Shown: one piece after another, positions 9,252 to 18,844 of the stretch
Layout of the letters: each line of letters opens with the position of its first letter
How positions within the stretch are numbered: the first letter of the stretch is position 1
NCBI GenBank assembly: GCA_023458215.1
Contig: JAEXAJ010000074.1
Coordinates: forward strand, 1-45,764
Source: Bacteroidota bacterium
Lineage (GTDB): Bacteria; Bacteroidota; Bacteroidia; Bacteroidales; Bacteroidaceae
DNA length: 45,764 bases
Reading direction: 5' to 3'
Translations under genes and position numbers: made by a program
Notes under the pieces: generated by a model
The model's database searches: none
What the model was told of the DNA's origin: nothing
Seen by the model: only the letters and a program-made list of their open reading frames with translations

Positions 9252-11173
9252 AAAAGTGGATTATAATCATCTCTGCATTGATATCAGTTTGCTCTTTGCA
9301 AGCTAACAACACAGATCCGGTCAATGAAAGGAAAACAAAATTACTGCGGCAATTGAGTCAAACGGCTCAAGATGATACCATGCGCTTAGAGATATATAGC
9401 CAAATCATACGCATCGTAACAAATCCACAAGTAGAATTATACTACATAGACAAATTATTGCGGGAAGCAGAAAGGCTGGATAATAACAGATACAAATGTG
9501 CAGCCTACTTCTATCGAATGGCTCTTGCCTACAATCAATATGATGTAGAGCAGGTGAATAAATGGATGGCTCTTTTAGAGCCGCTTGCCCGAAAAGAGAA
9601 ACTTTACGATTACATATTCAACGGACGTCGATGTGTCATTGACGTCATGATGGTAAACGGTGAATTTGAACGTGAAGAAAAAGCGGCATTAGAAATGCTC
9701 AAAGATGCAAAAGAGGTTAATAACATAACCGGAATTGCTGCTGCATATCAGTGCCTTGCCAACAACTATCTTGTGACATACCGAAAAGATGAAGCCATCA
9801 AGGTATTGGAAGAAGGCTATAAGGTGGCTTATCCAACCAACGAACGCTATATCCTCGAAATCAACAATTCTTTGATAAAAACATACGAAGGGTTGGGAGA
9901 TAATGCGAACACAATAAAGTGGATAAAAAAATTGGATAACTACCTTCAGCAACAAATCGAAAAAGATCCGAATACTGAAATAAACCAACGCGGATGGATA
10001 ATGATGGCAGCAGTATCTTACATAAATTACTATACCGACATAAGAGACTATAAAAATGCCGAGAAATATGTAGAAAAAGCCGAGAAATATAAAATGGATG
10101 GTTATGGTACCTTTAGTTACTATTACCACATAGCCCGCTATAAATACTTTTATCAGATAGGAAACTATGAACAAGCTCTTATAGAAACGGAAATTTTAGC
10201 AGAAATATACAAGGAGCTTTCTCCCCTTTCATACAGCAGCATGATCTATCTGAAAGGTAGAATATTAGGAAACTTAAAAAGGTATGATGAGGCAGTATCC
10301 GCATTCAAAAATTCATTCAAAATAGCAGACTCGGTCAATATTGTATTCCTTAATAAACAAACGGAGCAGTTGAAAAAGGATTATGATGCCGATCAATTCC
10401 TCTTGGAGAAAGAGAAAATTAATCGTAAAATTCAAATTCTATCTTTGAGTCTGATTTTGATTGCCATCCTCATTCTAGTTGTATTTATAGTTCATACAAA
10501 TCGGGTACGTCAAAAGCTCAAAAAGTCGGAAGAGGAAATGCGTAAAATGACCGAAGAAGCAGAATTGGCCAATATTGCCAAAGAACACTTTTTGTCTACT
10601 ATCAGCTCAGCCATCAGTGTACCACTGAATGCCGTTGTAGAAGGTTCTTTGCAGCTTGCCAGAGATGAAGTGACGGATAGTGCAAAACGAAAAGACATTT
10701 CACAAAAGCTGAACAAGACCTCAGCCAAGTTGATGAACCTTATCAATAGTATTCTTGACCTTTCAAGACTGGAGGCAGGAATGATGAAATACAGGACGGA
10801 GGATATAGAAATACTTCCATTCGTTCGGGAGTTCATTTCACAGCCGGCTTACAAGGAACAAGAAGTCAAGCTTGAAATCCCCGCTTCTGAAGTTGCATTA
10901 AGAGTGCACGCAGACATCTCACGATTACAAGAAGTGTTCAAAAACCTGCTAATGTTCCGTATGGAAGGAGCTGTTCTTACTATGAAGGTAACATTGAAAA
11001 ATGAGCAACTATTTTTTAAAATAACAAATACACAATTGGCCGCTTACAGGGAGCAACCCCAGGAAATTGCTATCGCAAACGAAGTAAACCGATTGACCAT
11101 TAAAAGATTCGGTGGACAATATGAGGTGAACAACGATGAAGTTACTGTCAGTTTCTCACTTCCTATCGTATAA
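9248..11173 (+). CDS. TPR-sensor pseudokinase, degenerate paralogue of the preceding kinase
   Basis: A 641-aa protein with the same plan as its neighbour: signal peptide, periplasmic TPR-like helices, one membrane helix near 395-418, then a HisKA-like region. Aligned to FLSNMSHELRTPLNAI in the neighbour, the segment reads FLSTISSAISVPLNAV. The histidine (position 454) is serine, and the following ELRT is AISV. The C-terminal domain keeps a trace of the N-box (LQEVFKNLL) but shows no DxG or GLGL box, so ATP binding is unlikely. The reading frame is intact over 641 codons, which argues for a selected non-catalytic role rather than decay. A role as co-sensor or partner in a heterodimer is inference. 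Its ATG overlaps the kinase stop by 4 bases. Confidence 0.85.
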   Translation: MKKWIIIISALISVCSLQANNTDPVNERKTKLLRQLSQTAQDDTMRLEIYSQIIRIVTNPQVELYYIDKLLREAERLDNNRYKCAAYFYRMALAYNQYDVEQVNKWMALLEPLARKEKLYDYIFNGRRCVIDVMMVNGEFEREEKAALEMLKDAKEVNNITGIAAAYQCLANNYLVTYRKDEAIKVLEEGYKVAYPTNERYILEINNSLIKTYEGLGDNANTIKWIKKLDNYLQQQIEKDPNTEINQRGWIMMAAVSYINYYTDIRDYKNAEKYVEKAEKYKMDGYGTFSYYYHIARYKYFYQIGNYEQALIETEILAEIYKELSPLSYSSMIYLKGRILGNLKRYDEAVSAFKNSFKIADSVNIVFLNKQTEQLKKDYDADQFLLEKEKINRKIQILSLSLILIAILILVVFIVHTNRVRQKLKKSEEEMRKMTEEAELANIAKEHFLSTISSAISVPLNAVVEGSLQLARDEVTDSAKRKDISQKLNKTSAKLMNLINSILDLSRLEAGMMKYRTEDIEILPFVREFISQPAYKEQEVKLEIPASEVALRVHADISRLQEVFKNLLMFRMEGAVLTMKVTLKNEQLFFKITNTQLAAYREQPQEIAIANEVNRLTIKRFGGQYEVNNDEVTVSFSLPIV

Positions 11174-11189
11174 ATATCGTTTGATTTGA

Positions 11190-11247
11190 AAATAAAAATC
11201 CCCACCCACTCTCCGCTATCTTCACAGACGGACATGAGAGTGGGGTG
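11190..11247 (-). terminator. Terminator of the pilus operon
   Basis: Arms 11200-11213 (CCCCACCCACTCTC) and 11236-11247 (GAGAGTGGGGTG) pair with one small bulge. On the minus strand the stem is followed by ATTTTTATTTTC. It lies between two convergent transcription units. Only the minus direction has a U-run. Confidence 0.7.
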
Positions 11248-11292
11248 AGGAACACAAACAAACAATATATCTTTATTAGGGAAAGCACCTAT

Positions 11293-12648
11293 TTATGGTA
11301 TGCTGACCTCTATTTTCTTTCTTATCTTGCCGCTATAAACGTAAACTAGAATTTTATCACCGGTAGAAACAGTTACCTTACTCTTCTCAATATAAATCCA
11401 TACACTATTGACTTTCTCAATATTTGTATCCGATTGAAAAGATTCCATAGATACGGTTACCCCTACAGGTAGTTCAGTAGTAATCATTTTCCACCCCTCC
11501 GGATTATTGCCTACCACACTGAAGTTAGCAAAATAATAATCATCGTTAACACCCGCTAAAATACTAGCCGACGTCACGCCGAGATAGTAGTCGCCATCAG
11601 TTGTGATATCCATAATATCCTCATCTTTAATTGTCTGCAATGTCATCCCAGTGCCAGACACATTGCTGGCTGTTCCGCTGATGGCCGATTCGCGTTCTGA
11701 ATATCCCGAAGCAGTTACATTATCAATCAAGAAGGCATATTTGTAATTGCGTGTAATGTCTGTCACCTTTTGCGACTGGCTTCTGCTGATAAACTCCAAG
11801 CGGTAATAAGAAGATGGCTGACCATTGTATATTCCTTTTAAGAGAACAGATACTTTTTTCTCGCCATTTGCATCTTGTATTTCGGGAACGTAGATCGTGA
11901 AAATGTTATCTTCTGCCCTATTTACTGTAATGTCTTGTACCGGATAGTCTGTTTGATCCTGAATAATGCCACTGCAGACCTTTCCTCTTAAGTTGATATT
12001 CAGTAATTCTACACTTTCCATTTTAAATAACGGATATACATTACGAGCATCTACTTCTATCTTGGCCATGGCTCTGCGCAAACTAATGGATGCTTTATAA
12101 CCTTGCTTGACAATCAGAGAATGCTCACCATACATCGGCATGTATTTTAAATCGACACCCTCTCCGATAGAGAATTCCAAGGTGTTGAGTGCGTCTACTT
12201 TCTTCATACCCACAGTAGGAGTATTCACCACAGGAACATTCACAATCATACACAAAGTAATCATCTTGTTCGTTTCAGGCAAGAGTACATACATCTGTCT
12301 CTGACCATTTATGGTAGATATAACCACTTTTCGATTTCCCTTATCGTCTACATCCGTACTTTTAATCTCACTCAAGAAAGTGGCATCCTTTCCTTCACCA
12401 TCGAATGTCCATATTGTAAAATCTGCTCCGATTTGAGAATCATCTGTAATGGAAACGCTCCGGGTTGAGGGTAACTCTTGTGCAGGTAATGCCATACTAA
12501 GCACCACTTGGGCTTCGTTTGACTGCTCCTCTATACCATCTCCGGCAATAGGAAGGTCTGTTTCAATTTCTGCTGTACAACTAAAAAACATTGTCAGGCA
12601 GAAAAGTATATAAAGTATATTGCACTTAGTTTTCATATCCAAAATCAT
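11293..12648 (-). CDS. Type V pilus accessory lipoprotein (FimA/Mfa-like fold)
   Basis: A 451-aa exported protein. The start MILDMKTK or the internal ATG at 12636 (MKTKCNIL) both give a signal peptide with the lipobox FFSC. The N-terminal half resembles the FimA/Mfa superfamily: a Thr/Arg-rich pro-segment with TRSVSI (candidate cleavage arginine), LRRAMAKIEVDA as in the fimbrillin core, and alternating beta-strands. The C-terminal 110 residues form an additional beta-rich domain I do not recognise. It is the last gene of the fimbrillin unit, 6 bases after the 1074-aa gene. By position it is a minor or tip-associated subunit comparable to Mfa3/Mfa4, but no one-to-one assignment can be made. 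Confidence 0.75.
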   Translation of the reverse strand: MILDMKTKCNILYILFCLTMFFSCTAEIETDLPIAGDGIEEQSNEAQVVLSMALPAQELPSTRSVSITDDSQIGADFTIWTFDGEGKDATFLSEIKSTDVDDKGNRKVVISTINGQRQMYVLLPETNKMITLCMIVNVPVVNTPTVGMKKVDALNTLEFSIGEGVDLKYMPMYGEHSLIVKQGYKASISLRRAMAKIEVDARNVYPLFKMESVELLNINLRGKVCSGIIQDQTDYPVQDITVNRAEDNIFTIYVPEIQDANGEKKVSVLLKGIYNGQPSSYYRLEFISRSQSQKVTDITRNYKYAFLIDNVTASGYSERESAISGTASNVSGTGMTLQTIKDEDIMDITTDGDYYLGVTSASILAGVNDDYYFANFSVVGNNPEGWKMITTELPVGVTVSMESFQSDTNIEKVNSVWIYIEKSKVTVSTGDKILVYVYSGKIRKKIEVSIP

Positions 12649-12654
12649 TAATGT

Positions 12655-15600
12655 TTATTTACCCTTTTGGGTCACTTTAATGGTACGCACATTAGGTTCT
12701 GAAGCAAACTTTATTTTCACAGTCGCTACACGTTCCGTTGATGTAGAGTTGACCTCGGTCGTAGTAAATAATATTTTAGTTCCTACATTTTTATCAGCAA
12801 CTCCGTGGTCGGGACTGATCGTGAACCAATGCGCACCCGGATCAACGACTTTCCAAGTATCATTAATAGAAACCAATGTTCCTTCTACTATCGAGCCTTT
12901 TGTACTTTCCAATGAGATGTTTCCCGGAACTTTGTTATCGGCACTAAAATCCTTTTTAGTATCTCTGACGCAACGCACGGCACCTGCATAATGTGGCTCG
13001 GCCTTGATGTCATCTCTGGTCAAACCGTGGATGTGACGTCCGTTTTCTCCACCCAGTAATTCAGTTCCATGCAGAAACAATGCTGCAGGACGGGTAATTT
13101 CGTCAGTACTCTTTATCGAAGAATTGGTCCAGATAAAACTATTTACAGTAAGCGAAGGACCCTGTTCTATACTTACATCGGTAAAAGTGAAACCTTTGGT
13201 TGGATCGTAAGCACCACTTAAAGGTAACCAAGTAAGATTTTCACGAGTCTTTGGTGTATAATAATCGCCAACAGAATTCATTTCAGGTTCTTCATTCTTC
13301 TTATAATTCAGATAATAGCCATAGGCTTTAGCATTTTCCACATACTTACCCGAATAAGAATAGATATAATTACCTTTATCAAATTTCTTATCAGTACTCG
13401 TTTGATTATTAGGTATATATATCAAATTTTCATTCCAGTTATACTTTTCACTTGATTTAGAGAGTAATGTATAGGAAATAGCAGCTTCACCTTTTATCCA
13501 ACGATCCGGATCATTATTACCGTTGAACTGATTAACATAGAGCTCTTCGTAAAATTTTACATTATTTCCAAATTCATCATCAGCAGCATATACATTTCGA
13601 TACGGCTTATTGGGAATAGCTTTAGTCCAAATCACTTCGGTTACAGCAGTATACTCATCACCAACGTAAGGTTCTCCAAAGCTACCATCATAAGTTATAT
13701 TTTCCTTTTTGAAGACAAATGCATCCACTGGTGCCACTCTATACCCCACCGGACATGGGTCATAAATAGTCTTCCTTCCCAAATCTTTTACACCTTCTTT
13801 ATTCAATCCACCATTCGTACCCCACAAGTAAGCACCTTTAGGATCTGTCACCGACAATCCATACTGAATAAGTTCAGTGGGATGTTCTATTGTATAAGCT
13901 ACACCTTGTTTAGGTGCTCCCTCTCCACCAGCTTGTACACCCCATTTAAATCCTAAATAAGTTTCTGTATCCAATACAGCACCATTCTTTGAAATCTCAC
14001 TGGCTCCGATAAATGGATCTTTACGTCCCCATTGATACAATAATCCTAAAGAAGCCACTCCTTGTTCATTGCTTAGTGCTCCGAGATTACGATCCATCAC
14101 TTTATAACCGGTCAAAGTCCAGTCTTCATCTTGATAGCCTGAAGCTGCCATATCCGGACATACCCAAATGTGCCATGACCAAATCAATTTACCACCTTTA
14201 AAAGCACCGATTAATGCATTTCCACCGGTCACTCCGCCGATAGTACCATTAGGATTTACTTTGTATTTCAAACGTCCTTTCTCTTTGTCATAATCAGCAT
14301 TTTGAGTGACTTCACTTCCATTCGGATTGACTAACTTTACCAATCCTGCTGAAGTTTCCCAAATAATACTCAAATAATCAGGATCTAATACGGCTGTTTC
14401 GTCCAATTTCTCTACACCCCCATTTTTATTTTCGGCATACAATCCTTGTGTACCATTACCCTTCACTACAACCGATAATTCATAAGTACCTGCTCCTACC
14501 AAATAGCAGTTGGCTGTTCCCGGTTGCGCTTGTTCCACAATAATTTGTTTTTTCAGCATCCCCGATTTGATGTAGAAGCTACTCTCACGTGACGCGCCGT
14601 AATTGGCGTCTGTTGTCAAGACAATGCGATTGCCGTCTTTTCTGTATTGAAACCAATTTTCATTCAGGTCTTCTATGGTCCAATCTTCGCCATAATCACT
14701 CCATACCTTTATAAACATCTCGCCTCCATCTTGTTCGAAGCTCACACGGCTCTTGTCGGTAACCAAAGAATATTGATCGGCAAGACCACTCAAATTAATA
14801 TCATGCCATTCTTCAATTTCCACTTTCATGCCAACTACCGCATGATCCAGAGCTTCTTCGGGAGTAGTAGTACCTGGAGAAGACACACTTTTGATATTGA
14901 AACGGTACAGATAGTTGCGAAGTGCATCATAAATACCTTCCTGATCTTTCATATCTATACGATAGAAGCTTTCTTTTCCTTGAGGTACCAGACTTGCACC
15001 TGCATATTTCCCACCAACAACCAAGCAAAGGGCTTTTTTTGTATTGCCGGAAGATATATTATTATTATCTGATTCGGGCACGTAAATACGATTCTTCAAA
15101 GCTTTTGCATCCTCTTGTACGTCGAAAACAAGAGGGGTAGCTACCGGAAACTGCGTAAAATCACTAGCTGACGATGGAGCTTGCACCGGAGAATTGCCAT
15201 TAGGTTCTACCAATGGGGCACAATACCCTTGTTGGTTGGCAAAATAAACACGTACACTGGTCAATGTGAAATTATCCAATCCTTCGCCATCATTCACTAA
15301 AACATTCATTTTACTAACTGCACGATACAAAGCTACTGACACTGTATTCATTGATGACTGTGGAGTAATTGAAAAAGCCCCCCACATAGGGATACGTTGC
15401 TCTTTATCACCTACTACATCCCATGCTTTGTCGCCATAGTTGTAACGTAATGCCGCATATACCTCTTCTTTGCTCTTTCCAATATAAGCAGCTGCATTGA
15501 ACATGACTCCGCAAGCGGCTGTATTAGTCAGGATAACCACATGTACCTGCCTTTTATAACTATTCTCGGTAGTGGCAGACAATGTTCTAGTTCCATTCTG

Positions 15601-15879
15601 TTCGCTGCTCAACGTGATGTTCTTTACATCCTCCTTCAATTCATTATCTTCAAAGACCAACAAATGAAGGTCGTCTTCGCTCATTCTTCTTTCAGCCTCC
15701 AAGTCGTTCTCTTCATTAACGGCTCGTGTAGCTGGTGCTGCCGATGTAGGGAGGTTGAGGGTAATCTTCATGCTGACAGGCCCTTCGGCGGATTGCCAGA
15801 TGTTGTAATCGTCCGAGCAAGAGGCCAGCAGAGTGCCAAGGACGATTACGGAGATTATATATGTTAATACCTTTTTCAT
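12655..15879 (-). CDS. Large multidomain type V pilus tip/adhesin candidate
   Basis: A 1074-aa lipoprotein (lipobox LLASC, Cys 21). Domains in order: a FimA/Mfa1-like N-terminal region to about residue 340, with AAPATRAV as a possible cleavage site and VALYRAVSKMNVLV in the core; a BACON-like beta-sandwich near 370-455 ending in KKQIIVEQAQ; a region with DRNLGAL and GLLYQWGRKDPF ending at AVRCVRD near 955, typical of the Fibrobacter-paralogue (FISUMP) domains found in Bacteroides surface proteins; and a C-terminal BACON-like domain ending in RTIKVTQKGK. Third in the operon, after the Mfa2-like anchor, it is likely a tip or ligand-binding subunit. The ligand is unknown. Confidence 0.78.
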   Translation of the reverse strand: MKKVLTYIISVIVLGTLLASCSDDYNIWQSAEGPVSMKITLNLPTSAAPATRAVNEENDLEAERRMSEDDLHLLVFEDNELKEDVKNITLSSEQNGTRTLSATTENSYKRQVHVVILTNTAACGVMFNAAAYIGKSKEEVYAALRYNYGDKAWDVVGDKEQRIPMWGAFSITPQSSMNTVSVALYRAVSKMNVLVNDGEGLDNFTLTSVRVYFANQQGYCAPLVEPNGNSPVQAPSSASDFTQFPVATPLVFDVQEDAKALKNRIYVPESDNNNISSGNTKKALCLVVGGKYAGASLVPQGKESFYRIDMKDQEGIYDALRNYLYRFNIKSVSSPGTTTPEEALDHAVVGMKVEIEEWHDINLSGLADQYSLVTDKSRVSFEQDGGEMFIKVWSDYGEDWTIEDLNENWFQYRKDGNRIVLTTDANYGASRESSFYIKSGMLKKQIIVEQAQPGTANCYLVGAGTYELSVVVKGNGTQGLYAENKNGGVEKLDETAVLDPDYLSIIWETSAGLVKLVNPNGSEVTQNADYDKEKGRLKYKVNPNGTIGGVTGGNALIGAFKGGKLIWSWHIWVCPDMAASGYQDEDWTLTGYKVMDRNLGALSNEQGVASLGLLYQWGRKDPFIGASEISKNGAVLDTETYLGFKWGVQAGGEGAPKQGVAYTIEHPTELIQYGLSVTDPKGAYLWGTNGGLNKEGVKDLGRKTIYDPCPVGYRVAPVDAFVFKKENITYDGSFGEPYVGDEYTAVTEVIWTKAIPNKPYRNVYAADDEFGNNVKFYEELYVNQFNGNNDPDRWIKGEAAISYTLLSKSSEKYNWNENLIYIPNNQTSTDKKFDKGNYIYSYSGKYVENAKAYGYYLNYKKNEEPEMNSVGDYYTPKTRENLTWLPLSGAYDPTKGFTFTDVSIEQGPSLTVNSFIWTNSSIKSTDEITRPAALFLHGTELLGGENGRHIHGLTRDDIKAEPHYAGAVRCVRDTKKDFSADNKVPGNISLESTKGSIVEGTLVSINDTWKVVDPGAHWFTISPDHGVADKNVGTKILFTTTEVNSTSTERVATVKIKFASEPNVRTIKVTQKGK

Positions 15880-15905
15880 TGCAATATATGTTTGTTTGTC
15901 AGCAA

Positions 15906-16952
15906 TTATAAGTCAGCATTATTAGGACGGATGGTCCATCCATTAATAAGTATTTCAGTATTCAACCACATACGGTTGCTGTCAAGAAAGAACGTAAGGG
16001 AATATTCGTCCTGACGATCCAGATATTCTTGCGGGGTCATGCTGTTGTGACCTTCTTGTTGAGTAAGTAGCAGGTAATCTACCAAAGGGATAGACAATAC
16101 TACCATTCCTGTTTCTTTATTAGTGATACGCAGGCGGGGATTCTTTTCCGCCATCAAGCGTCCAACTGTAATTTCGGCTACTACCACACTCACCGGTGTA
16201 GTTTCTTCGCCTGCACGTGTAGAGCGTGTCACGCTACCTTCTGTGCGGAAGTAAGGTTGATAGGTCAATAAGTTATCTTTCAGCAGTGAGTTGTCATAAT
16301 TGAGCCAGCCATTGTCATCAAAGATAGAGAAGTCGAACATATCTGCCTGAAGTGATGCTCCCTGCATTTGTTGCAGTACGATACGGAAAGTATTGGTATC
16401 CTTCACTAAAGATACAGTGATAACCTTTTCCTGTCCGGCTCTTGTAAGAGTTTGCAGACTTTCGCCATGCCATAAGGAAGCTAATCTCTTATTTACAAGG
16501 TCGGATATTTCACCGTTGTCGGCACGTGTCTGACCCGTTCTGTTTGTTTTTACTGTGAGTTCGTCAATGTCGGAAATGCCGGGAGTCAACAAAGGAATTG
16601 CGTAAGACTCATTTGTCAATCCTGCCCATGCTACCAGTCTGTATTCACCCGGATCGATGTCCACTACCATGGAATAATCGTCGGCTTGCAGCTTGGTACC
16701 TTCATCTGTTTTCTGGTAAATGAACTTACCATCTTTATCAAAAGCATAAAGTGTCACTCTCTCTACCTCATTAGCAAAAGCATTGGCATACTTCATGTTA
16801 TAGTCGTACTTAAAACGCACGCGGAACTCTACACTACAGTCACCCTCGTCATAGTTCAAGACGGAGTCACAAGAAGCTATCGAGCAAGCAATGGCTGAGA
16901 TCAGGAATATATTGCTTACTTTTTTCTGTAGGGTATTTATAAATTGTTTCAT
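15906..16952 (-). CDS. FimB/Mfa2-family pilus anchor lipoprotein
   Basis: A 348-aa lipoprotein with lipobox SIASC (Cys 28). The segments CSVEFRVRFKYDYNMKYANAF, VTLYAFDKDGKFIY and DPGEYRLVAWAGL are characteristic of the FimB/Mfa2 family, which in Porphyromonas anchors and terminates the short pilus at the outer membrane. There is no candidate pro-peptide cleavage arginine near the N-terminus, unlike the fimbrillin, which fits an anchor that keeps its lipid. The C-terminal LNTEILINGWTIRPNNADL closely resembles the fimbrillin C-terminus. It lies directly after the fimbrillin gene and 26 bases before the tip candidate, in one operon. Confidence 0.9.
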   Translation of the reverse strand: MKQFINTLQKKVSNIFLISAIACSIASCDSVLNYDEGDCSVEFRVRFKYDYNMKYANAFANEVERVTLYAFDKDGKFIYQKTDEGTKLQADDYSMVVDIDPGEYRLVAWAGLTNESYAIPLLTPGISDIDELTVKTNRTGQTRADNGEISDLVNKRLASLWHGESLQTLTRAGQEKVITVSLVKDTNTFRIVLQQMQGASLQADMFDFSIFDDNGWLNYDNSLLKDNLLTYQPYFRTEGSVTRSTRAGEETTPVSVVVAEITVGRLMAEKNPRLRITNKETGMVVLSIPLVDYLLLTQQEGHNSMTPQEYLDRQDEYSLTFFLDSNRMWLNTEILINGWTIRPNNADL

Positions 16953-17063
16953 GCCTTTTAATGAATTAATAAGATAGAAATTCCGTTTGTTTGTTCTATT
17001 TAATTAAAGGAGGGAGGGGGAAATATTCCCCCTCACGGGCTCCTTACTGGTTAGAGAGATTTA

Positions 17064-18668
17064 TTAAAGTTCAATATCGTTGTTACGGATAGTCCAAGGA
17101 TTAACTGTGATTTCTACATTCAGATACATGTTGTTGTCAATAACAGGTTCATCCGGTTGCACTGGAATAGCAGGAATTTCAGGTTCTTGGTCCGGTGCAA
17201 GTTCACCCGGGATTTCAGGATTCGGATTAGCAGGATCATTGTCCGGCTCCACTTCAGGTTGGCTAGGATCTGCCGGGCCGGGAGTTCCTGACTCAAAACT
17301 ACCTATGCCAGATACTGACTTGATAGCCAATTGGTAAACATTGTTACGAACGATAACATATTCCATTGGTTCTGCTTTTGCAGCGTCAGTACCATTGTTG
17401 TGACGTACCCAGTAGTAATAGTAGCAATAACCTTTCGTAAAGAGTTCGATACCTAAATTATCATACAGTTCATTTCTTTGATTACTGATACGAGTTATAT
17501 ACTTAGCTTCATCTGTATCTTCCGGCTTTTTGAAGCTATTGTATTTCAAAACATCTTCGTTAGCAAAAGCAGTTTTAATATCACTCAAAGTATAGTAGTA
17601 AACACCACGGAATTTATAGAAAGTACCGTCAAAATCAGTTGCAGGCTTCGTACCTTGAATAATACCCTCTTTTAAATCAAGTTTACCTCTCAAGATAACA
17701 CCAGTTGTATAACCTTTAGCCAGATTTTCGCTTTCTTTAATTGTATTTTCAAGGCAGTAAGCGATAGGTTGAGCTGCATTTTTGTTATCTAATTTTCTGA
17801 AACCTACATAAGTGTTCATTTTTCTAGAATAGTTAGGAGACCATACTGCTTCATTCCATCCTTTATTCTTTTCATCGAACCAGTTTTCAACTACATAATT
17901 GGCTTCTGCAGCACCAATTACGGCATTAGCTTGAGTAGTACCTACTCTTCTCAGGTCATAAGCACTGTTACGAGTATTAATTACTTTGTATGCGTCAAAT
18001 GTAATTTTACCAAATGCACCATTTTCACCTAAATCTATTGCACCATTACTCTTAAAGGTCATCTTGGCAGCCAAACGCTCTACCGGGATGGTAATGGAAA
18101 GTGCATTGTTAATATTATGTTCTTTCGTAACAACGGCTTGTACTGTATTGTTAGCATTCGTCATCATGAATTTATTATCCGTACAATACGCACCGGTCTT
18201 GGCGGCAACTTGTTCAACCAAATTTTCGTAAACGCTAATATTACTACCTTCTGTTATTGTAGTAAGAGTAGTAGCAGGATTTACCACTACATGTACATTG
18301 TATGTACCGGCGGTTGATATTGGAATATTCTTTTCTTTCTTCAGAGTGTAAACTTCAGCACCACCAGCTGCGCTACCCGGTGCAAAATCTGCACGTTCTC
18401 TCTTGACTGGAGCTTGTGCCAACTTTCCATCCTTATACAACAAGAAGTATACTTCATTAATGTTGTTTTCGGCTGAAGTACCCGGAGTAACTTGTGCGTC
18501 AGCTCTGGTCACTGCACCTGCCGGCATTGTGAAAGAGATAGAAGCGTAAGCTTCGGCTTTAGTTTGTTCGCCATTACCATTATCAATGGCATTGTCCATT
18601 TCATTAGAGCAAGCAGAGAATAAACCTGCCATTGCTGCTGTTACAAAAAATAAATTTCTAAGTTTCAT
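17064..18668 (-). CDS. Mfa1-family major fimbrillin
   Basis: A 534-aa prefimbrillin. Signal peptide with lipobox LFSAC (Cys 20), acidic pro-segment, then AGAVTRADAQ near residue 55. The arginine there matches the site at which an extracellular arginine-specific protease removes the pro-peptide in type V pili, opening the groove for donor-strand exchange. The core contains IPVERLAAKMTF, and KGYCYYYYWVRHN near 415-430 is a hallmark of the Mfa1 C-terminal domain. An acidic proline-rich linker (about residues 460-510) precedes the final strand LNVEITVNPWTIRNNDIEL, the likely donor strand. First gene of the second pilus unit, with a long leader upstream. Expected to form the shaft. Confidence 0.92.
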   Translation of the reverse strand: MKLRNLFFVTAAMAGLFSACSNEMDNAIDNGNGEQTKAEAYASISFTMPAGAVTRADAQVTPGTSAENNINEVYFLLYKDGKLAQAPVKRERADFAPGSAAGGAEVYTLKKEKNIPISTAGTYNVHVVVNPATTLTTITEGSNISVYENLVEQVAAKTGAYCTDNKFMMTNANNTVQAVVTKEHNINNALSITIPVERLAAKMTFKSNGAIDLGENGAFGKITFDAYKVINTRNSAYDLRRVGTTQANAVIGAAEANYVVENWFDEKNKGWNEAVWSPNYSRKMNTYVGFRKLDNKNAAQPIAYCLENTIKESENLAKGYTTGVILRGKLDLKEGIIQGTKPATDFDGTFYKFRGVYYYTLSDIKTAFANEDVLKYNSFKKPEDTDEAKYITRISNQRNELYDNLGIELFTKGYCYYYYWVRHNNGTDAAKAEPMEYVIVRNNVYQLAIKSVSGIGSFESGTPGPADPSQPEVEPDNDPANPNPEIPGELAPDQEPEIPAIPVQPDEPVIDNNMYLNVEITVNPWTIRNNDIEL

Positions 18669-18781
18669 AATCGTTTATATTAAAATTTCTTTTTCTATCT
18701 GATATGTTTTTTTTTAATTAAAGAGAGACTCGCTTTTATCTACTATATTATAAAAGGAGAGAAGTGCGGAAGCAGTCGTTT

Positions 18782-18844
18782 TTAAATTCTTAGTACGACA
18801 CACTCTAGGAGAGGATGGATTGGTTTGTTTGTAATTCTGTTCAT
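18782..18844 (-). other. Possible 20-aa leader ORF in the fimbrillin mRNA
   Basis: The peptide MNRITNKPIHPLLECVVLRI starts in the 12-base context AACGATTATGAA, identical to that of the fimbrillin start codon. Part of the preceding sequence (ATATAGTAGATAA) is also repeated upstream of both. Translation is not demonstrated. It may be a duplicated start region without function. Confidence 0.3.

Noticed and set aside
9248..11173. Pseudogene call for the second sensor gene
   Set aside because: The frame is uninterrupted over 641 codons, the signal peptide and membrane helix are intact, and it is coupled to the kinase. Loss of motifs alone does not make it a pseudogene.
12620..15867. Several plus-strand ORFs of 60-140 codons opposite the pilus genes
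   Set aside because: They lie wholly within long minus-strand genes, have no promoter box or plausible domain, and look like antisense shadows.
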